Shown here piece after piece: positions 1-8,325 of a DNA stretch of 64,000 nucleotides. The stretch's first letter is position 1. Each line of letters begins with the position of its first letter. The position numbers were made by a program, and so were the translations under genes. Origin of the DNA: BPJU01 sp964425225 (GTDB taxonomy: Bacteria > Planctomycetota > Planctomycetia > Pirellulales > Pirellulaceae); contig CAYRMD010000011.1 in assembly GCA_964425225.1 (NCBI GenBank), forward strand, positions 1-64,000, given 5' to 3'. A model generated the notes under the pieces. It saw only the letters and a program-made list of their open reading frames with translations, did not search any database and was not told the DNA's origin.

Positions 1-57
1 CTATCCATCGAGCCAATACGCTCGTTTACCGCCAGTTGATCAGACGTTCCTTTAATT
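1..57 (+). repeat. Partial copy of the dispersed ~145-bp repeat (R3)
   Basis: This stretch aligns with the distal third of the repeat at 12838-12980: both read CCATCGAGC, then a divergent spacer, then CAGTTG..GATCAGA..TTCCT.AATT. The reverse-strand copy at 38821-38966 has the same order. It is cut by the window edge and lies directly upstream of the first gene, so it may overlap that gene's promoter. Confidence 0.55.
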
Positions 58-66
58 CATTCGGGC

Positions 67-1419
67 TTGCTCTCATATCGCTTGCTTTTGGTTGCTGTCA
101 GCTCAGCGTTACTCGTTCTTATCCCTCAGGTGGTGTTTTCGCAACGTCCGCAGGACGAAGCGCTTGTTTTCCCGCCTCGGCTACCCAACAATCAACAGGT
201 TCTCATTGATGACGATCCCAAAATGCTCGAACCGCCGGCTCATCTTCGTCCAGAGGTGCTTGTGGCCAAGACTGCGCCGCGTGTCGCTTTTGCCTTCTAT
301 CCTGGACAAGATTACCCCGGGAATCCCTGGTCCAATTGGGGCGACGGCTGCGTGCGAAACGGAAAATACTACTCAGCAATCGGTGATCATCGAGGTCCTA
401 CGGGTAATGCGTTCGTTTATGAATATGACCCGGCTCGGCTTTCGTCAGAAAGTGCTTTTCGCAAGTTGGTCGATCTCAAGCAGCTCCTGGGCCGTCCTGA
501 GGGTCATTATGTGCCAGGCAAGATCCATAGCCGACTCGATGTCGGTTCAGATGGGTGGCTCTATTTTTCAACTCATCGTGGGTCGCCTCGCTATACGACG
601 CCTGAGTATCACTACGAAGGTGACTGGATTCTCCGATGCAATCCTCAGACAGGTGAAGCACAGGTGGTGGTGCATGCCCCGGTCGGCAAGCATTGCATAC
701 CGTGCAGTGTGTTGGACCCATCACGCATGATCTTCTACGGGGGCACCGCAGCAGGCCAAGGATCCGAGATCCGTTTTTTTGCGTACGACATTCTAGGCCG
801 GCGTCTGCTCTGTGACGTCCCTCATGGCCCTCCCCGCTATATGATCCTCGCGCTTAGCACCGGACGCGTTTACTATACGCCGAAGGATTCGAGCGAATTA
901 TTAATGCGCTTCGATCCGGCAGAGGCAAAAGAACCTGTATCGCTTCACGTTGCCATTGGAGTTCGCGCCGCCACCCATGAAACGCCCCAGGGAATTGTCT
1001 ACACGGTTTCGCAAGGCGAGCGTGGATCGGAAAGTTCCTTGTATGAGTTCAACACGAAGACCGAAACGGCACGTGTGTTAGGTTCAGCGGCAGTTGGCCA
1101 ACAACAGTATATTGCTTCCCTCGATGCGGATCCGACCGGTCGCTACCTTTATTATGTCCCGGGTGCGCACGGCGGCAGCACCGATGATGGTAGCCCGATA
1201 GTCCAATACGATACGCGAACGGGACGAAAGAAAGTACTCGCTTTCTTGCATCCGTACTTCCAGCAAAAATACGGTCTTGCCCTTGCCGGGACGTATAGCA
1301 CGGCGCTTGATGAACGAGGCGAGCGGCTATTTATTACCTGGAATGTCAGCCGTGGATCACGAGCTTGGGATTGTTGTGCCGTGATGGTAGTAGAAATCCC
1401 TGCGTCGGAACGACCCTAA
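67..1419 (+). CDS. Secreted beta-propeller-like hypothetical protein
   Basis: The 450-residue protein starts at a TTG and opens with a hydrophobic stretch (residues about 5-25, ending near VVFSQ) that looks like a signal peptide, so export is inferred. The rest has loosely repeated blocks of the type 'G-x-x-Y-x-T/Y-x-P-x-D/S' (for example DVGSDGWLYFST, ALSTGRVYYTP, DADPTGRYLYYVPG), which suggests a beta-propeller. No catalytic motif was recognised. The TTG start is chosen because no ATG precedes the signal peptide and the upstream bases belong to a repeat; a start further upstream cannot be excluded. It is followed about 60 bases later by a perfect small hairpin at 1482-1496. The family could not be named; a secreted planctomycete protein of unknown function is the safest label. 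Confidence 0.75.
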   Translation: MLSYRLLLVAVSSALLVLIPQVVFSQRPQDEALVFPPRLPNNQQVLIDDDPKMLEPPAHLRPEVLVAKTAPRVAFAFYPGQDYPGNPWSNWGDGCVRNGKYYSAIGDHRGPTGNAFVYEYDPARLSSESAFRKLVDLKQLLGRPEGHYVPGKIHSRLDVGSDGWLYFSTHRGSPRYTTPEYHYEGDWILRCNPQTGEAQVVVHAPVGKHCIPCSVLDPSRMIFYGGTAAGQGSEIRFFAYDILGRRLLCDVPHGPPRYMILALSTGRVYYTPKDSSELLMRFDPAEAKEPVSLHVAIGVRAATHETPQGIVYTVSQGERGSESSLYEFNTKTETARVLGSAAVGQQQYIASLDADPTGRYLYYVPGAHGGSTDDGSPIVQYDTRTGRKKVLAFLHPYFQQKYGLALAGTYSTALDERGERLFITWNVSRGSRAWDCCAVMVVEIPASERP

Positions 1420-1481
1420 GAACCATAATTGTAAGCAGCTTCCGCATTGCCGAGAACGTGCACAGTTCGTATTAAAGGAGC

Positions 1482-1496
1482 GCGATCAACGATCGC
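1482..1496 (+). terminator. Small perfect hairpin downstream of the first gene
   Basis: GCGATC-AAC-GATCGC forms a 6-bp stem with a 3-base loop 62 bases after the stop codon. It has only TTCC after it rather than a T-run, so a role as intrinsic terminator is a weak inference. Confidence 0.25.
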
Positions 1497-1593
1497 TTCC
1501 TGAAAAAACTGGTCAGGGTTTCGCAGCTTCTATCGGTACCGATTTTCCCGAAACGAACGCGCACAAGTGCCGAGGAAAATTCCCGTGGGAAGC

Positions 1594-1713
1594 GTGTGTG
1601 CGCCTCATTCGTAGGTAGGACGTGGCTGTAACCGAGCTGGCTCTCACCCAGCCTCGCCCTATCACTTCCGAAAATGGATAGCGTTACAGAGCAGCGACCG
1701 TTTGGGAGCAGCA
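1594..1713 (+). repeat. Dispersed repeat: inverted box A followed by module B
   Basis: Bases 1594-1615 are a reverse-orientation variant of the 22-base box A (GTGTGTGCG..TCATTCGTAGG). They are followed by module B (GTGGCTGTAACCGAGCTGGC ... CAGAGCAGCGACCG), which also occurs at 12533-12630 and 59988-60073. The 12510-12630 copy keeps the same order, with a worn box A before module B. Confidence 0.7.
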
Positions 1714-1917
1714 CCTTCGCCAACAAGCACCCGCGTCGGGTCACGCTCAGGAGGGCCGAAAAAGGCATATCGATGCCAGGTCCGACAAATGACCGAACCA
1801 TTTCGTCTACCATTAAGATGGATACCTCGTTTGCACTCTTGTCGTGGAAAATAGGCAACCTTCCACTGTTGCCAGCCTTTTACACCAAAAGCGCACCTAC
1901 AACCCAAGACGCACACA
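1710..1917 (+). repeat. Dispersed ~210-bp repeat (module D) ending in box A
   Basis: This segment aligns along its length with 61137-61345. Shared blocks in the same order are GCCAA.AAGCAC, a GTCGAAAAAGGC-like block, CCGAA, TACCTCGTTT, CGGAAAATAGGCA, CTTTTACACCAAAA and finally box A (ACCTACAA....GACGCACACA, 1895-1917). Reading frames across both copies are interrupted and differ, so it is treated as non-coding or fossil DNA. Confidence 0.75.
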
Positions 1918-1976
1918 GTTGCGTTTCGTAGCCTTGTCGTCTGGCTTGGAACGTAGCTATGATGAGAAATGACGCC

Positions 1977-2058
1977 GGAGGGTATCCGAACGGCGAGGAG
2001 CCTGATTCGAAATCAGGTGCCCCGAAAGGGGTTGCGGGTTCGAATCCCGTGCCCTCCG
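1977..2058 (+). tRNA. tRNA-Ser (anticodon CGA)
   Basis: A complete cloverleaf with a long variable arm, as in class II tRNAs, can be folded. The acceptor stem pairs 1977-1983 (GGAGGGT) with 2051-2057 (GCCCTCC, closing G-U). The anticodon arm is CCTGA-TTCGAAA-TCAGG at 2001-2017 with anticodon CGA at 2008-2010, reading UCG (Ser). The variable arm contains CCCC-GAAA-GGGG and the T-arm has the GGTTCGAATCC core. The discriminator base is G2058. CCA is not encoded, so it must be added after transcription. It stands alone and lies upstream of a decayed operon. Confidence 0.95.
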
Positions 2059-2931
2059 CTTGAAGGTCGGAATCGCTGATCGCCTCCGTGACGCGAAGCC
2101 ATGGAATTTCGGCCCGGCACCCGTGTTTAACGGGGATTTCTAGGCTCCAACCCATCATCCGGCATCTTCCGCCGAGCGGCTATGCCGGGGGGCGCTCGTG
2201 CCTAACGGACCGATGCCCTCCAACCAAATCACCGAGAGTGAAATCGGCAAGACCATCACCTATGCATACATGGCCGATAGCCTAGTAGCTCTGCCGGATA
2301 TGCTTATCTAGGGCACCTGAATTCCCGCGTGCCTGTGGTTTGTGGCAAGCGACATGAGTGGTCTGTCGCCCGGATGTAAGTAGCCTCTACAGCTTCGCCG
2401 TGGCGAGTGGCTCTTCGTCGACCCGGCAAGATCAGCCGATGGTAAATCACGCGACTCACGAATTGGCTGAAAAACCGATTATGAGCCCAACCCAAAATAC
2501 AGGCGGTCGGGAAAATGCCCGGAGCCGAGACGAAGGGGACGTACGCAAGGTGTTTTCTCGTTTCTTTATTCGCGTGAGCCGATTCATCGGGTCCGATAAC
2601 TGTGACACAAACGCGAGGACGGCACGAACGCGGTTACTTCAAGCGCCGCCACCGCCTTCCCCATTACACAAGAAGCCATACGCCACTTGTGGAAATCGCT
2701 TCGTACCGTCTGTGAATAGCCATACTGCACCAGCAAATACCAATATGGGATAGGCCTTTGCGTGATAGCAGTGGATTTCCGGACACCAATGAATTGTCTT
2801 GTCCGCCCAAAGAAAACCGGGCGTTTTCTTGTCCCAAACTCAGCGCCCTCGCACTCCGTCTACCCACCGGGCCCACCTCTGACCAAAAGTCTGATGCTGG
2901 AAGCCACGCCAAATATACAACAGCAATTCCT
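2059..2931. other. Gap between tRNA-Ser and the decayed operon; no supported gene
   Basis: Short open frames occur on both strands but none has a recognisable motif, a ribosome site or consistent coding character. A 111-codon minus-strand frame (2664-2999) has one hydrophobic N-terminal segment but overlaps the start of the TIGR04255 gene head to head and is not supported. No duplicated tRNA 3' end marking an island boundary was found. Confidence 0.5.
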
Positions 2932-3695
2932 ATGACGGTCACAGTGCAAAACCAACGAATTCCCAAACGACTGCGCCGAAAACCTCTTATCGAGCTCATT
3001 TGGCAAGCAGCTTTCGAAGCATCGTCAGAACCTTATCCCGAAGCTGTTCTGGGGGGAATTATTTACGCCGAACTGCGTAAGACTCATGATAGTTGGCAGT
3101 TGCAACGCTTACCGACCACCGACATTCCATCATTCATCACCGTCAAGACGTTAACCTCCGGTACACTGTGAAATACCGGATCCTGTCGCCCGATGATCCG
3201 ATTCTTTATCAGGTCGGCGACCGGGTCCTGTCCGTGAATTGCCGCCGTCCCTGTGTCGGCTGGGAGACCTTTAAAACGAAGATTCTGGATATGCAGAGAT
3301 TGTTGGAGGAAAACGGTCTCGTACCAGGCCCAATTTCTCATGCCCTGCGGTACCTCGATCTGATCCAACGGGAAGACATGCCTGACCTTCGTGGATTGCG
3401 TTTGACGCTTCGAATAGGTGACTGCCAGACGGTAAATCAACCTTTACAGCTTCGAGTTGAGCTTCCGTATCACGGGCAACTCCCTCTCCTACAGATTGTG
3501 AGGCCCGCTGAAGTCCATCTTAAGGACGGCAAAAAGGAAGGTGCGCTCATCGACCTGGAAACGCGGGCTTCTTCGTCTAAGGATTGGTCGAAGATACCCG
3601 CTCAGTTGGACGACCTACACTGCGCTTCTAACGCGATGTTTTTTCAACAGGTTCTCACGCCGGAAACCATTCCACGGTTCGACCCGGAGTATTGA
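2932..3695 (+). pseudogene. TIGR04255-family protein gene broken by one frameshift
   Basis: The N-terminal part is read in one frame from ATG 2932 (MTVTVQNQRIPKRL, then PLIELIWQAAF and RLPTTDIPSF). That frame ends at 3171. The rest (DVNLRYTVKYRILSPDDP, QVGDRVLSVNCRRPCVGW) continues in another frame to 3695. Joined between about 3136 and 3147, the two parts give about 254 residues, the usual length of the sporadically distributed TIGR04255 family, including its VGDRVLSVN...GWE core. The function of this family is unknown. The frameshift may be a true mutation or a sequencing error; the nonsense codon in the third gene of the same operon favours real decay. The next gene starts 10 bases after the stop, so this was probably the first gene of a three-gene operon. 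Confidence 0.8.
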
Positions 3696-3704
3696 GGGCC
3701 AAAT

Positions 3705-4094
3705 ATGCCGCCAGCCACACTTATCAAAACAAAATTTGATTGCTGCGACGACGCAGTAAGCCTGAGTCCGTTAAGTGAAGCAAAGTCCACATCTCTAAAG
3801 TACTCACCTGGTACGGGCGCTGCCGTCACTCCCATCACCACGGTATTTTTGGAAGCTCGTGTGAACTTCACGTCCAGTTTGTTCGGTGACATCAAACTTC
3901 AAGTGGCTCAATTGGACACCTGGCCCCCCGAAGTCAGGTCTCTGGAGATAGACCAAGAAGGTCCTTACTTGAAAGATTACCGTCCCAAAACATCGCTTGG
4001 CAAAGGAATTCTCAGCCTCCGAAAACTTCACGTGGAAAGTGGAGGAAAGTTACTAGACTGGGACCAAATCGAAGATGAAGTGGGGCAAATGTGA
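3705..4094 (+). CDS. Hypothetical 129-aa protein, middle gene of TIGR04255-PIN operon
   Basis: The frame is open from ATG 3705 to TGA 4094. No named domain was recognised. The C-terminus (LSLRKLHVESGGKLLDWDQIEDEV) resembles the short helical tail 'LR..I.ESG..LLDWDEI..EV' found at the end of many small toxin-antitoxin-like proteins; this is a resemblance from memory, not a database hit. It begins 10 bases after the TIGR04255 stop and its TGA overlaps the GTG start of the PIN gene (GTGA at 4091-4094), so translation was probably coupled. Given the PIN partner it could be the antitoxin-like member of the operon. It is the only one of the three genes that is still intact. Confidence 0.6.
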   Translation: MPPATLIKTKFDCCDDAVSLSPLSEAKSTSLKYSPGTGAAVTPITTVFLEARVNFTSSLFGDIKLQVAQLDTWPPEVRSLEIDQEGPYLKDYRPKTSLGKGILSLRKLHVESGGKLLDWDQIEDEVGQM

Positions 4095-4543
4095 GGCGCC
4101 TGGCAAGAAGAATAACACTTCGGAAGACTCGCCGGACCTAAGTTGATAGGAGCGTTTTGATAGCTGCCATTCGTGGCAAACCCGAGCTATTCAACAAAGC
4201 GATGCAAGTTCTCTACGACGCGAGTCGGCAAATCATCCTAAGCGAGGCCGTGCGCCTTGAAGTGATGCCAAAACCCTTTTACCAAAAGCGCCAAAGCGAG
4301 CTGGAGCTCTCGGAATGCATATTCGAGAACAGCCATCTGCTTCCCTGGAAATTGTGTATTCCAAAAGACGCCTACCGTTTAGCTTGTCGCTACGGGATTT
4401 CCGCTAGGGAGGCGATTCATTTGGCTTTCGCGGTTGAAGCCAAAGTCAACGCATTTGTCGCCTCGGAAAACCCGACACCACCCTTATTACGCTTCAATCA
4501 GGCTCGCTTACAGCCGAGGATTCGGTCGCTCGGGAAACCATAG
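4091..4543 (+). pseudogene. PIN-domain (VapC-like) gene with an early nonsense codon
   Basis: Translation from GTG 4091, which overlaps the upstream stop as GTGA, gives MRRLARRITLRKTRRT, a TAA at 4139-4141, then VDRSVLIAAIRGKPELF. PIN proteins normally have Y/F-L-D-x-N-V-L-I here, so the stop sits where a Tyr codon (TAC/TAT) would be expected. The rest keeps the PIN pattern: LSEAVRLEV (acidic residue on helix 3), GISAREAIHLAFA (Asp replaced by Glu) and VASEN. PIN proteins are Mg-dependent RNases, often toxins. Restart at TTG 4157 would lose the first active-site Asp. The gene is therefore probably dead; an ancestral toxin role is inferred. Confidence 0.75.
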
Positions 4544-4970
4544 TTGCCATAATCGTACGCCACCGTAAGGGAGCGGCTGGGTTGATCGAATACAAAGGCT
4601 TTAAGGTGCAACGAAACCACGGTAGATACAGCCATCGACTGCTTGCGCCGTGGCGTCTTTGCGTTGAATTCTTCGTTCATGTAACCTCTATTGATTTTCT
4701 CAAGTTTCCTGCCCGCCCGACCGATAATAACGGGCCGAAGTACGTTGGCTCAGCGTTCACCACGCGATTTTCGTGGTGACACCAGGCTGTCAGTCCGGGC
4801 AATATGCCGATGCACCCGAGCTTCTGGTACGCCCGCGAAGACGCGGTGCGGAACATGGAGTCGACACGCAGTAAAACTCGGCAGGTGTTAAACGCCTGCA
4901 TTAAAAAATACGCAAATCGTACTGGGCAGCGATTCCTCGATTAACTTTTGCTACGGGCTACGAATCGTCA
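4544..4970. repeat. Gap with worn copies of modules B and C and two hairpins
   Basis: CCGTAAGGGAGCGGC at 4563-4577 is the hairpin end of module B. The segment 4645-4674 (GTGGCGTCTTTGCGTTGAAT) is a reverse-orientation module C. Two structures follow: an 8-bp stem TCACCACG/CGTGGTGA at 4757-4779 with a 7-base loop, and GCAGGTG/CGCCTGC at 4881-4899. Neither is followed by a T-run. The second lies 70 bases before the FliM/FliN-like gene and could shape its leader. No gene is supported. Confidence 0.5.
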
Positions 4971-5879
4971 ATGGGCGTCGGTTACGATTTTGGACGGTTA
5001 GTCGAACAGTCGTGCAAAGCCGCTGAGAAAGCTGTTGCGACTATTCTCAGCGATGTTTTGGAAACCGAGCTTTCAGTCGAGGTGCATGGATTAGAAGAAT
5101 TAACCCCCGGCAGACTACCCGAACACCTGGTTGGGCCGTGTTGTTTTATCGTTCTGGAGGGAAAACACGCGGCAGCGATTCTGGCCATACCCGCCGAGTT
5201 CTCTTTCGCTCCAGCATGGTTTGCCAACGACGATGAAGTAGCCGCTCGCCTCGGCAAAATAGCAGCCCAGCTGCACATCTTACTTCCGGACGTACATCCG
5301 GTCATTCACGGTTGGGCAATTCGAGTGCTTCAGGGAAACGCGGCTCTGCTGCAAGCTGGGCTGGGGCAAGAATCACATCAAGTACTCATGGAAATCCACA
5401 GCGGCCAGCAAGTCGTACCCGTTTCGCTGGTCTGGCCTGTCGCCGAGGTGGGACAGCTACTCACGGCCTCTCCTTGGAATCGCTCGCGACAACCGTTACG
5501 CGTTTCGTTCGAAGAGGCTCTAGCACAACTTCCGCCGTACTTGCGGAGCTTTCTTCGCGTTCGAGTGCCGGCATCGGTCGTGTTGGCTTCGACTCGTATG
5601 CCTCTCAAGCAGTTGTTGCAGATGGGACCGGGCAGTATTTTGACCTTTCGTAAGTCATGCGACGAAACGCTCGAACTTCAGATCACTGATCAGACGATTG
5701 CCGTAGGAGAAGCCGTACGCGTGGGGAATCGGTTCGGTTTGTGGATCACGTCGATGGCCCTTCCCCCGGCACGGTTCCAGAAGGTACTAGCACAAGCTGC
5801 TGCTGGCGTCAAAAGACCCTATACCCCCGGCCCGGGAAAAGCTACCCAGCCGAAAAGCCAAACCGGTGGGTCATCGTAA
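4971..5879 (+). CDS. FliM/FliN-like protein with C-terminal SPOA domain
   Basis: This 302-residue protein ends with a segment (about 195-262) that matches the SPOA fold of flagellar switch and type III secretion ring proteins: L-K-Q-L-L-Q-M-G-P-G-S-I-L near 212-224, a strand, then AVGEAVRVGNRFGLWIT at 244-260. In FliN this is the L.ELL.L..GDVI ... A.GEVV....FGVRI pattern. Residues 1-180 were not recognised and could be a divergent FliM-middle or CheC-like domain. The last 30 residues are Pro/Lys/Gly rich and probably disordered. No other flagellar or secretion gene lies in the window, so it stands alone and converges on groEL. A switch or ring role is inferred from the family only; it could instead be an orphan adaptor. 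Confidence 0.7.
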   Translation: MGVGYDFGRLVEQSCKAAEKAVATILSDVLETELSVEVHGLEELTPGRLPEHLVGPCCFIVLEGKHAAAILAIPAEFSFAPAWFANDDEVAARLGKIAAQLHILLPDVHPVIHGWAIRVLQGNAALLQAGLGQESHQVLMEIHSGQQVVPVSLVWPVAEVGQLLTASPWNRSRQPLRVSFEEALAQLPPYLRSFLRVRVPASVVLASTRMPLKQLLQMGPGSILTFRKSCDETLELQITDQTIAVGEAVRVGNRFGLWITSMALPPARFQKVLAQAAAGVKRPYTPGPGKATQPKSQTGGSS

Positions 5880-5951
5880 TTGACTTCCCACCGGTTAGCG
5901 GCTCTAGGACACGGGGGTAAAACCCCTTGGGGGGATGCCGTTACAAACGGC
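5861..5951. terminator. Cluster of inverted repeats between convergent genes (likely bidirectional terminator)
   Basis: A perfect 10-bp inverted repeat AACCGGTGGG/CCCACCGGTT (5861-5870 and 5887-5896) spans the stop codon of the FliM/FliN-like gene. A GGGG-TAAAA-CCCC hairpin follows near 5913-5926, then GCCGTT-ACA-AACGGC at 5937-5951, only 2 bases from the groEL stop. Read on the minus strand, the G-run is followed by TTTT. The placement between two convergent stop codons supports a terminator role. Confidence 0.5.
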
Positions 5952-5953
5952 TC

Positions 5954-7579
5954 TTAGTACATATCGTAATCGGGCGTTTGTCCTTTCTTTGCTCCGGCAT
6001 TTTCCTTGGGCTTCTCAGCCACCAGAGCGTCGCTTGTCAAAAGCAGCGAAGCGACACTGGCGGCGTTTGCCAGAGCAAATCGCACGACTTTAGTCGGGTC
6101 GATCACACCTGCTTTGACTAGATCTTCGTACGTATTGGTAAGCGCGTTGTAACCGAAGTTACCTTTCCCTTCCAGAACGCGCTCGCAGACAATCCCGCCA
6201 TCCTGACCGGCATTCTCCGCGATCTGTATTAACGGCGCACGGCAGGCTCGCAACACGATATCATAACCGACTTTTTCGTCGTGATTTAGGTCAGTCGGTT
6301 TTTCCAGGGCCGCAGCCGCTCGCAGTAAAGCAACGCCACCACCGGGTAAGATTCCCTCCTCGACGGCGGCTCGTGTGGCGTGCAAAGCATCCTCAACGCG
6401 GGCTTTTTTCTCTTTTACTTCACTTTCCGTAGCACCGCCGACATTCACCTTCGCTACACCACCGGCCAATTTAGCGAGGCGCTCCTCGAGCTTCTCGCGA
6501 TCGTAATCGCTGGTGGCATTTTCAATCTCGCGTTTCAACTGGTCGATCCGTGCCTTAATATCGCTACTTTTGCCGGCCCCTTCGATAATGGTCGTCGTGT
6601 CCTTGTCAACCACGATCTTCTTCGCCCGTCCCAGGGCGCTCAAGGGTAGCGATTCAAGTTTCATGCCGAGCGCCTCGAAGACAGCCTGTCCACCGGTCAA
6701 GATTGCGATATCCTCCATCATCGCTTTGCGCCGATCCCCGTAACCAGGTGCTTTCACGGCGCAACATTTGAAAGTGCCTCGCAAGCGGTTGATGACCAGC
6801 GTGGCTAACGCCTCACCCTCGACATCCTCAGCAATCACCAATAACGGCCTACCTTGTTGCACCACTGCCTCCAGCAGCGGGATCAAGTCCTTGACCGCAG
6901 AGATCTTCTTTTCATAAATCAACACGTAGGCGTCTTCCAACACGCACTGCATGTTGGACGGGTCGGTAATGAAATAGGGCGAGAGATACCCGCGGTCAAA
7001 CTGCATCCCTTCGACCCATTCCACCTCGGTCTTCAACCCCTTGCCTTCGTCAACCGTGATGACGCCATCTTTGCCTACCTTCTCCATAGCATCGGCCAGC
7101 AACTTGCCGATCTCCTGGTCGTTATTCGCAGCAATGGCTGCGACGCTTGCCATCTCGGAATGGTCTTTGATTTTGATCGACATCTTCTTCAGCTTTTCGA
7201 CGATTTCGTCAACTGCCTTGTCAATTCCCCGTTTGAGCATAACCGGGTTGACGCCCGAGACGACCGCTCTCAACCCCTCGTTGAAGATCGCTTCGGCTAG
7301 AATGGTGGCCGTCGTCGTTCCATCGCCAGCCACATCGCTGGTTTTACTTGCCACTTCACGTACCAATCGAGCGCCGATATTTTCGTACACATCTTCCAGA
7401 TCGATCTCTTTGGCGACGGTCACACCATCCTTTGTCACGGTGGGCGATCCAAAGCTCTTTTGAAGAATAACGTTTCTTCCCTTAGGCCCCAGCGTCACTC
7501 GCACGGCTCTTGCGAGTTTCGAGACGCCGCGACGAATCGCCTCACGAGCTTCCTGATCAAATGCAATGATTTTGGCCAT
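5954..7579 (-). CDS. groEL: Chaperonin GroEL
   Basis: The 541-residue protein is a full-length Hsp60. It assembles into the double-ring ATP-dependent folding chamber in the cytoplasm together with GroES. Visible signatures are VTLGPKGRNV at 28-37, KDG at 50-52, the ATP-binding GDGTTT at 85-90, GYGDRRKAM in the apical region and EEGILPGGGVALLRA in the returning equatorial domain. The C-terminus ends in ...GQTPDYDMY instead of the Gly-Gly-Met tail of E. coli GroEL. A ribosome site (GAGGGAG) lies about 12 bases before the ATG. It follows groES by 130 bases on the same strand and is probably co-transcribed with it. No CIRCE operator is visible upstream of the pair. Confidence 0.98.
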   Translation of the reverse strand: MAKIIAFDQEAREAIRRGVSKLARAVRVTLGPKGRNVILQKSFGSPTVTKDGVTVAKEIDLEDVYENIGARLVREVASKTSDVAGDGTTTATILAEAIFNEGLRAVVSGVNPVMLKRGIDKAVDEIVEKLKKMSIKIKDHSEMASVAAIAANNDQEIGKLLADAMEKVGKDGVITVDEGKGLKTEVEWVEGMQFDRGYLSPYFITDPSNMQCVLEDAYVLIYEKKISAVKDLIPLLEAVVQQGRPLLVIAEDVEGEALATLVINRLRGTFKCCAVKAPGYGDRRKAMMEDIAILTGGQAVFEALGMKLESLPLSALGRAKKIVVDKDTTTIIEGAGKSSDIKARIDQLKREIENATSDYDREKLEERLAKLAGGVAKVNVGGATESEVKEKKARVEDALHATRAAVEEGILPGGGVALLRAAAALEKPTDLNHDEKVGYDIVLRACRAPLIQIAENAGQDGGIVCERVLEGKGNFGYNALTNTYEDLVKAGVIDPTKVVRFALANAASVASLLLTSDALVAEKPKENAGAKKGQTPDYDMY

Positions 7580-7709
7580 GCCGTTGGACTCCCTCTAAAT
7601 CCCCACACATTGACACAATCAACGGCAGCCACTCGGTCACCCGATCGGCTACCGAATTCGGAATGATGCGATACTAGCCACCGGGTTGAAGGACTGCCTC
7701 GCCCAGTTT

Positions 7710-8051
7710 TTACCGCTCGATAACCGCGAGGATATCCTCCTCGCGCATGAGCAACAGTTCTTGTTCGCCTACCTTAAAAACTTCACCAGCATAACTGCTG
7801 AAGATCACCTGATCACCGATTTTGACCTGCATCGGGCTTCGAGTACCGCCCTCTAAAAGGCGGCCTGGCCCGACGCTTATGACCCGTCCCCGCGCCGGCT
7901 TATCCTTCGCTGTATCCGGCAAAAAGATGCCGCCTGCGGTCTTTTCCTCCGACTCTTCTCGCTCCACCACCACGCGATCTCCGAGTGGTTGCAGCTTTAC
8001 GGTGGAAGCCGATGCCGATTCTTTTTCTTTCTTCTTGGTTGCCGTCGTCAT
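7710..8051 (-). CDS. groES: Co-chaperonin GroES
   Basis: The ATG at 8051 gives 113 residues: an unusual Lys/Ser/Ala-rich leader (MTTATKKKEKESASAST) and then a complete GroES (VKLQPLGDRVVVEREE, mobile loop KTAGGIFLPDTAKDKP, GQELLL-like C-terminal EQELLLMREEDILAV). GroES forms the seven-subunit lid of the GroEL chamber. A longer in-frame reading up to 8120 exists, but its extra residues are not family-like, so the internal ATG is preferred. The charged N-terminal leader of about 17 residues is absent from standard GroES. It is the first gene of the groES-groEL pair. Confidence 0.95.
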   Translation of the reverse strand: MTTATKKKEKESASASTVKLQPLGDRVVVEREESEEKTAGGIFLPDTAKDKPARGRVISVGPGRLLEGGTRSPMQVKIGDQVIFSSYAGEVFKVGEQELLLMREEDILAVIER

Positions 8052-8176
8052 CCAGTTTCCCCGCACATCAAAACCAAGTTGGGCAGTTAAGATCCGCCCG
8101 CCGGATTCTCCCAGTTGCACGGTACGGGCCTGGCCCCTGCCATTTCTGCCGCCCGAAAAGCACCTTAACGCTGTAG

Positions 8177-8192
8177 AGCAATCGGCGCGCCA
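8177..8192 (-). promoter_or_regulatory. Possible sigma54 (-24/-12) promoter upstream of groES
   Basis: On the minus strand the sequence TGGCGCGCCGATTGCT matches the sigma54 consensus TGGCAC-N5-TTGCW with one mismatch and the required GG-N10-GC spacing. A start about 12 bases downstream would leave a leader of roughly 115 bases before the groES ATG. A sigma54 activator gene occurs in this window at 23397-24464. A single match of this size can occur by chance. Confidence 0.3.
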
Positions 8193-8325
8193 GCCGTGTA
8201 CCCCGTCTTATCTGCTGGCCGATCCAAGGCCGAGCTGGCCGCTCGTGCCAATTTGACAGAACCCCACGCAACTCTGCTCGCTAAATAGTATTCAAAAGTA
8301 TATGCAGTCGGCCAATACCGGTTGT

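Noticed and set aside
2664..2999. Minus-strand 111-codon frame with a hydrophobic N-terminal segment
   Set aside because: It overlaps the start of the TIGR04255 gene head to head, has no ribosome site and no recognisable family.
1977..4600. Integrated island bounded by tRNA-Ser
   Set aside because: No integrase and no visible duplication of the tRNA 3' end were found downstream; kept only as a possibility in the operon finding.
6854..7300. Plus-strand frame of 148 codons opposite groEL
   Set aside because: It is antisense to a strongly conserved gene, and its composition is explained by the groEL codons.
8052..8325. CIRCE operator upstream of groES
   Set aside because: No TTAGCACTC-N9-GAGTGCTAA or near match was seen.
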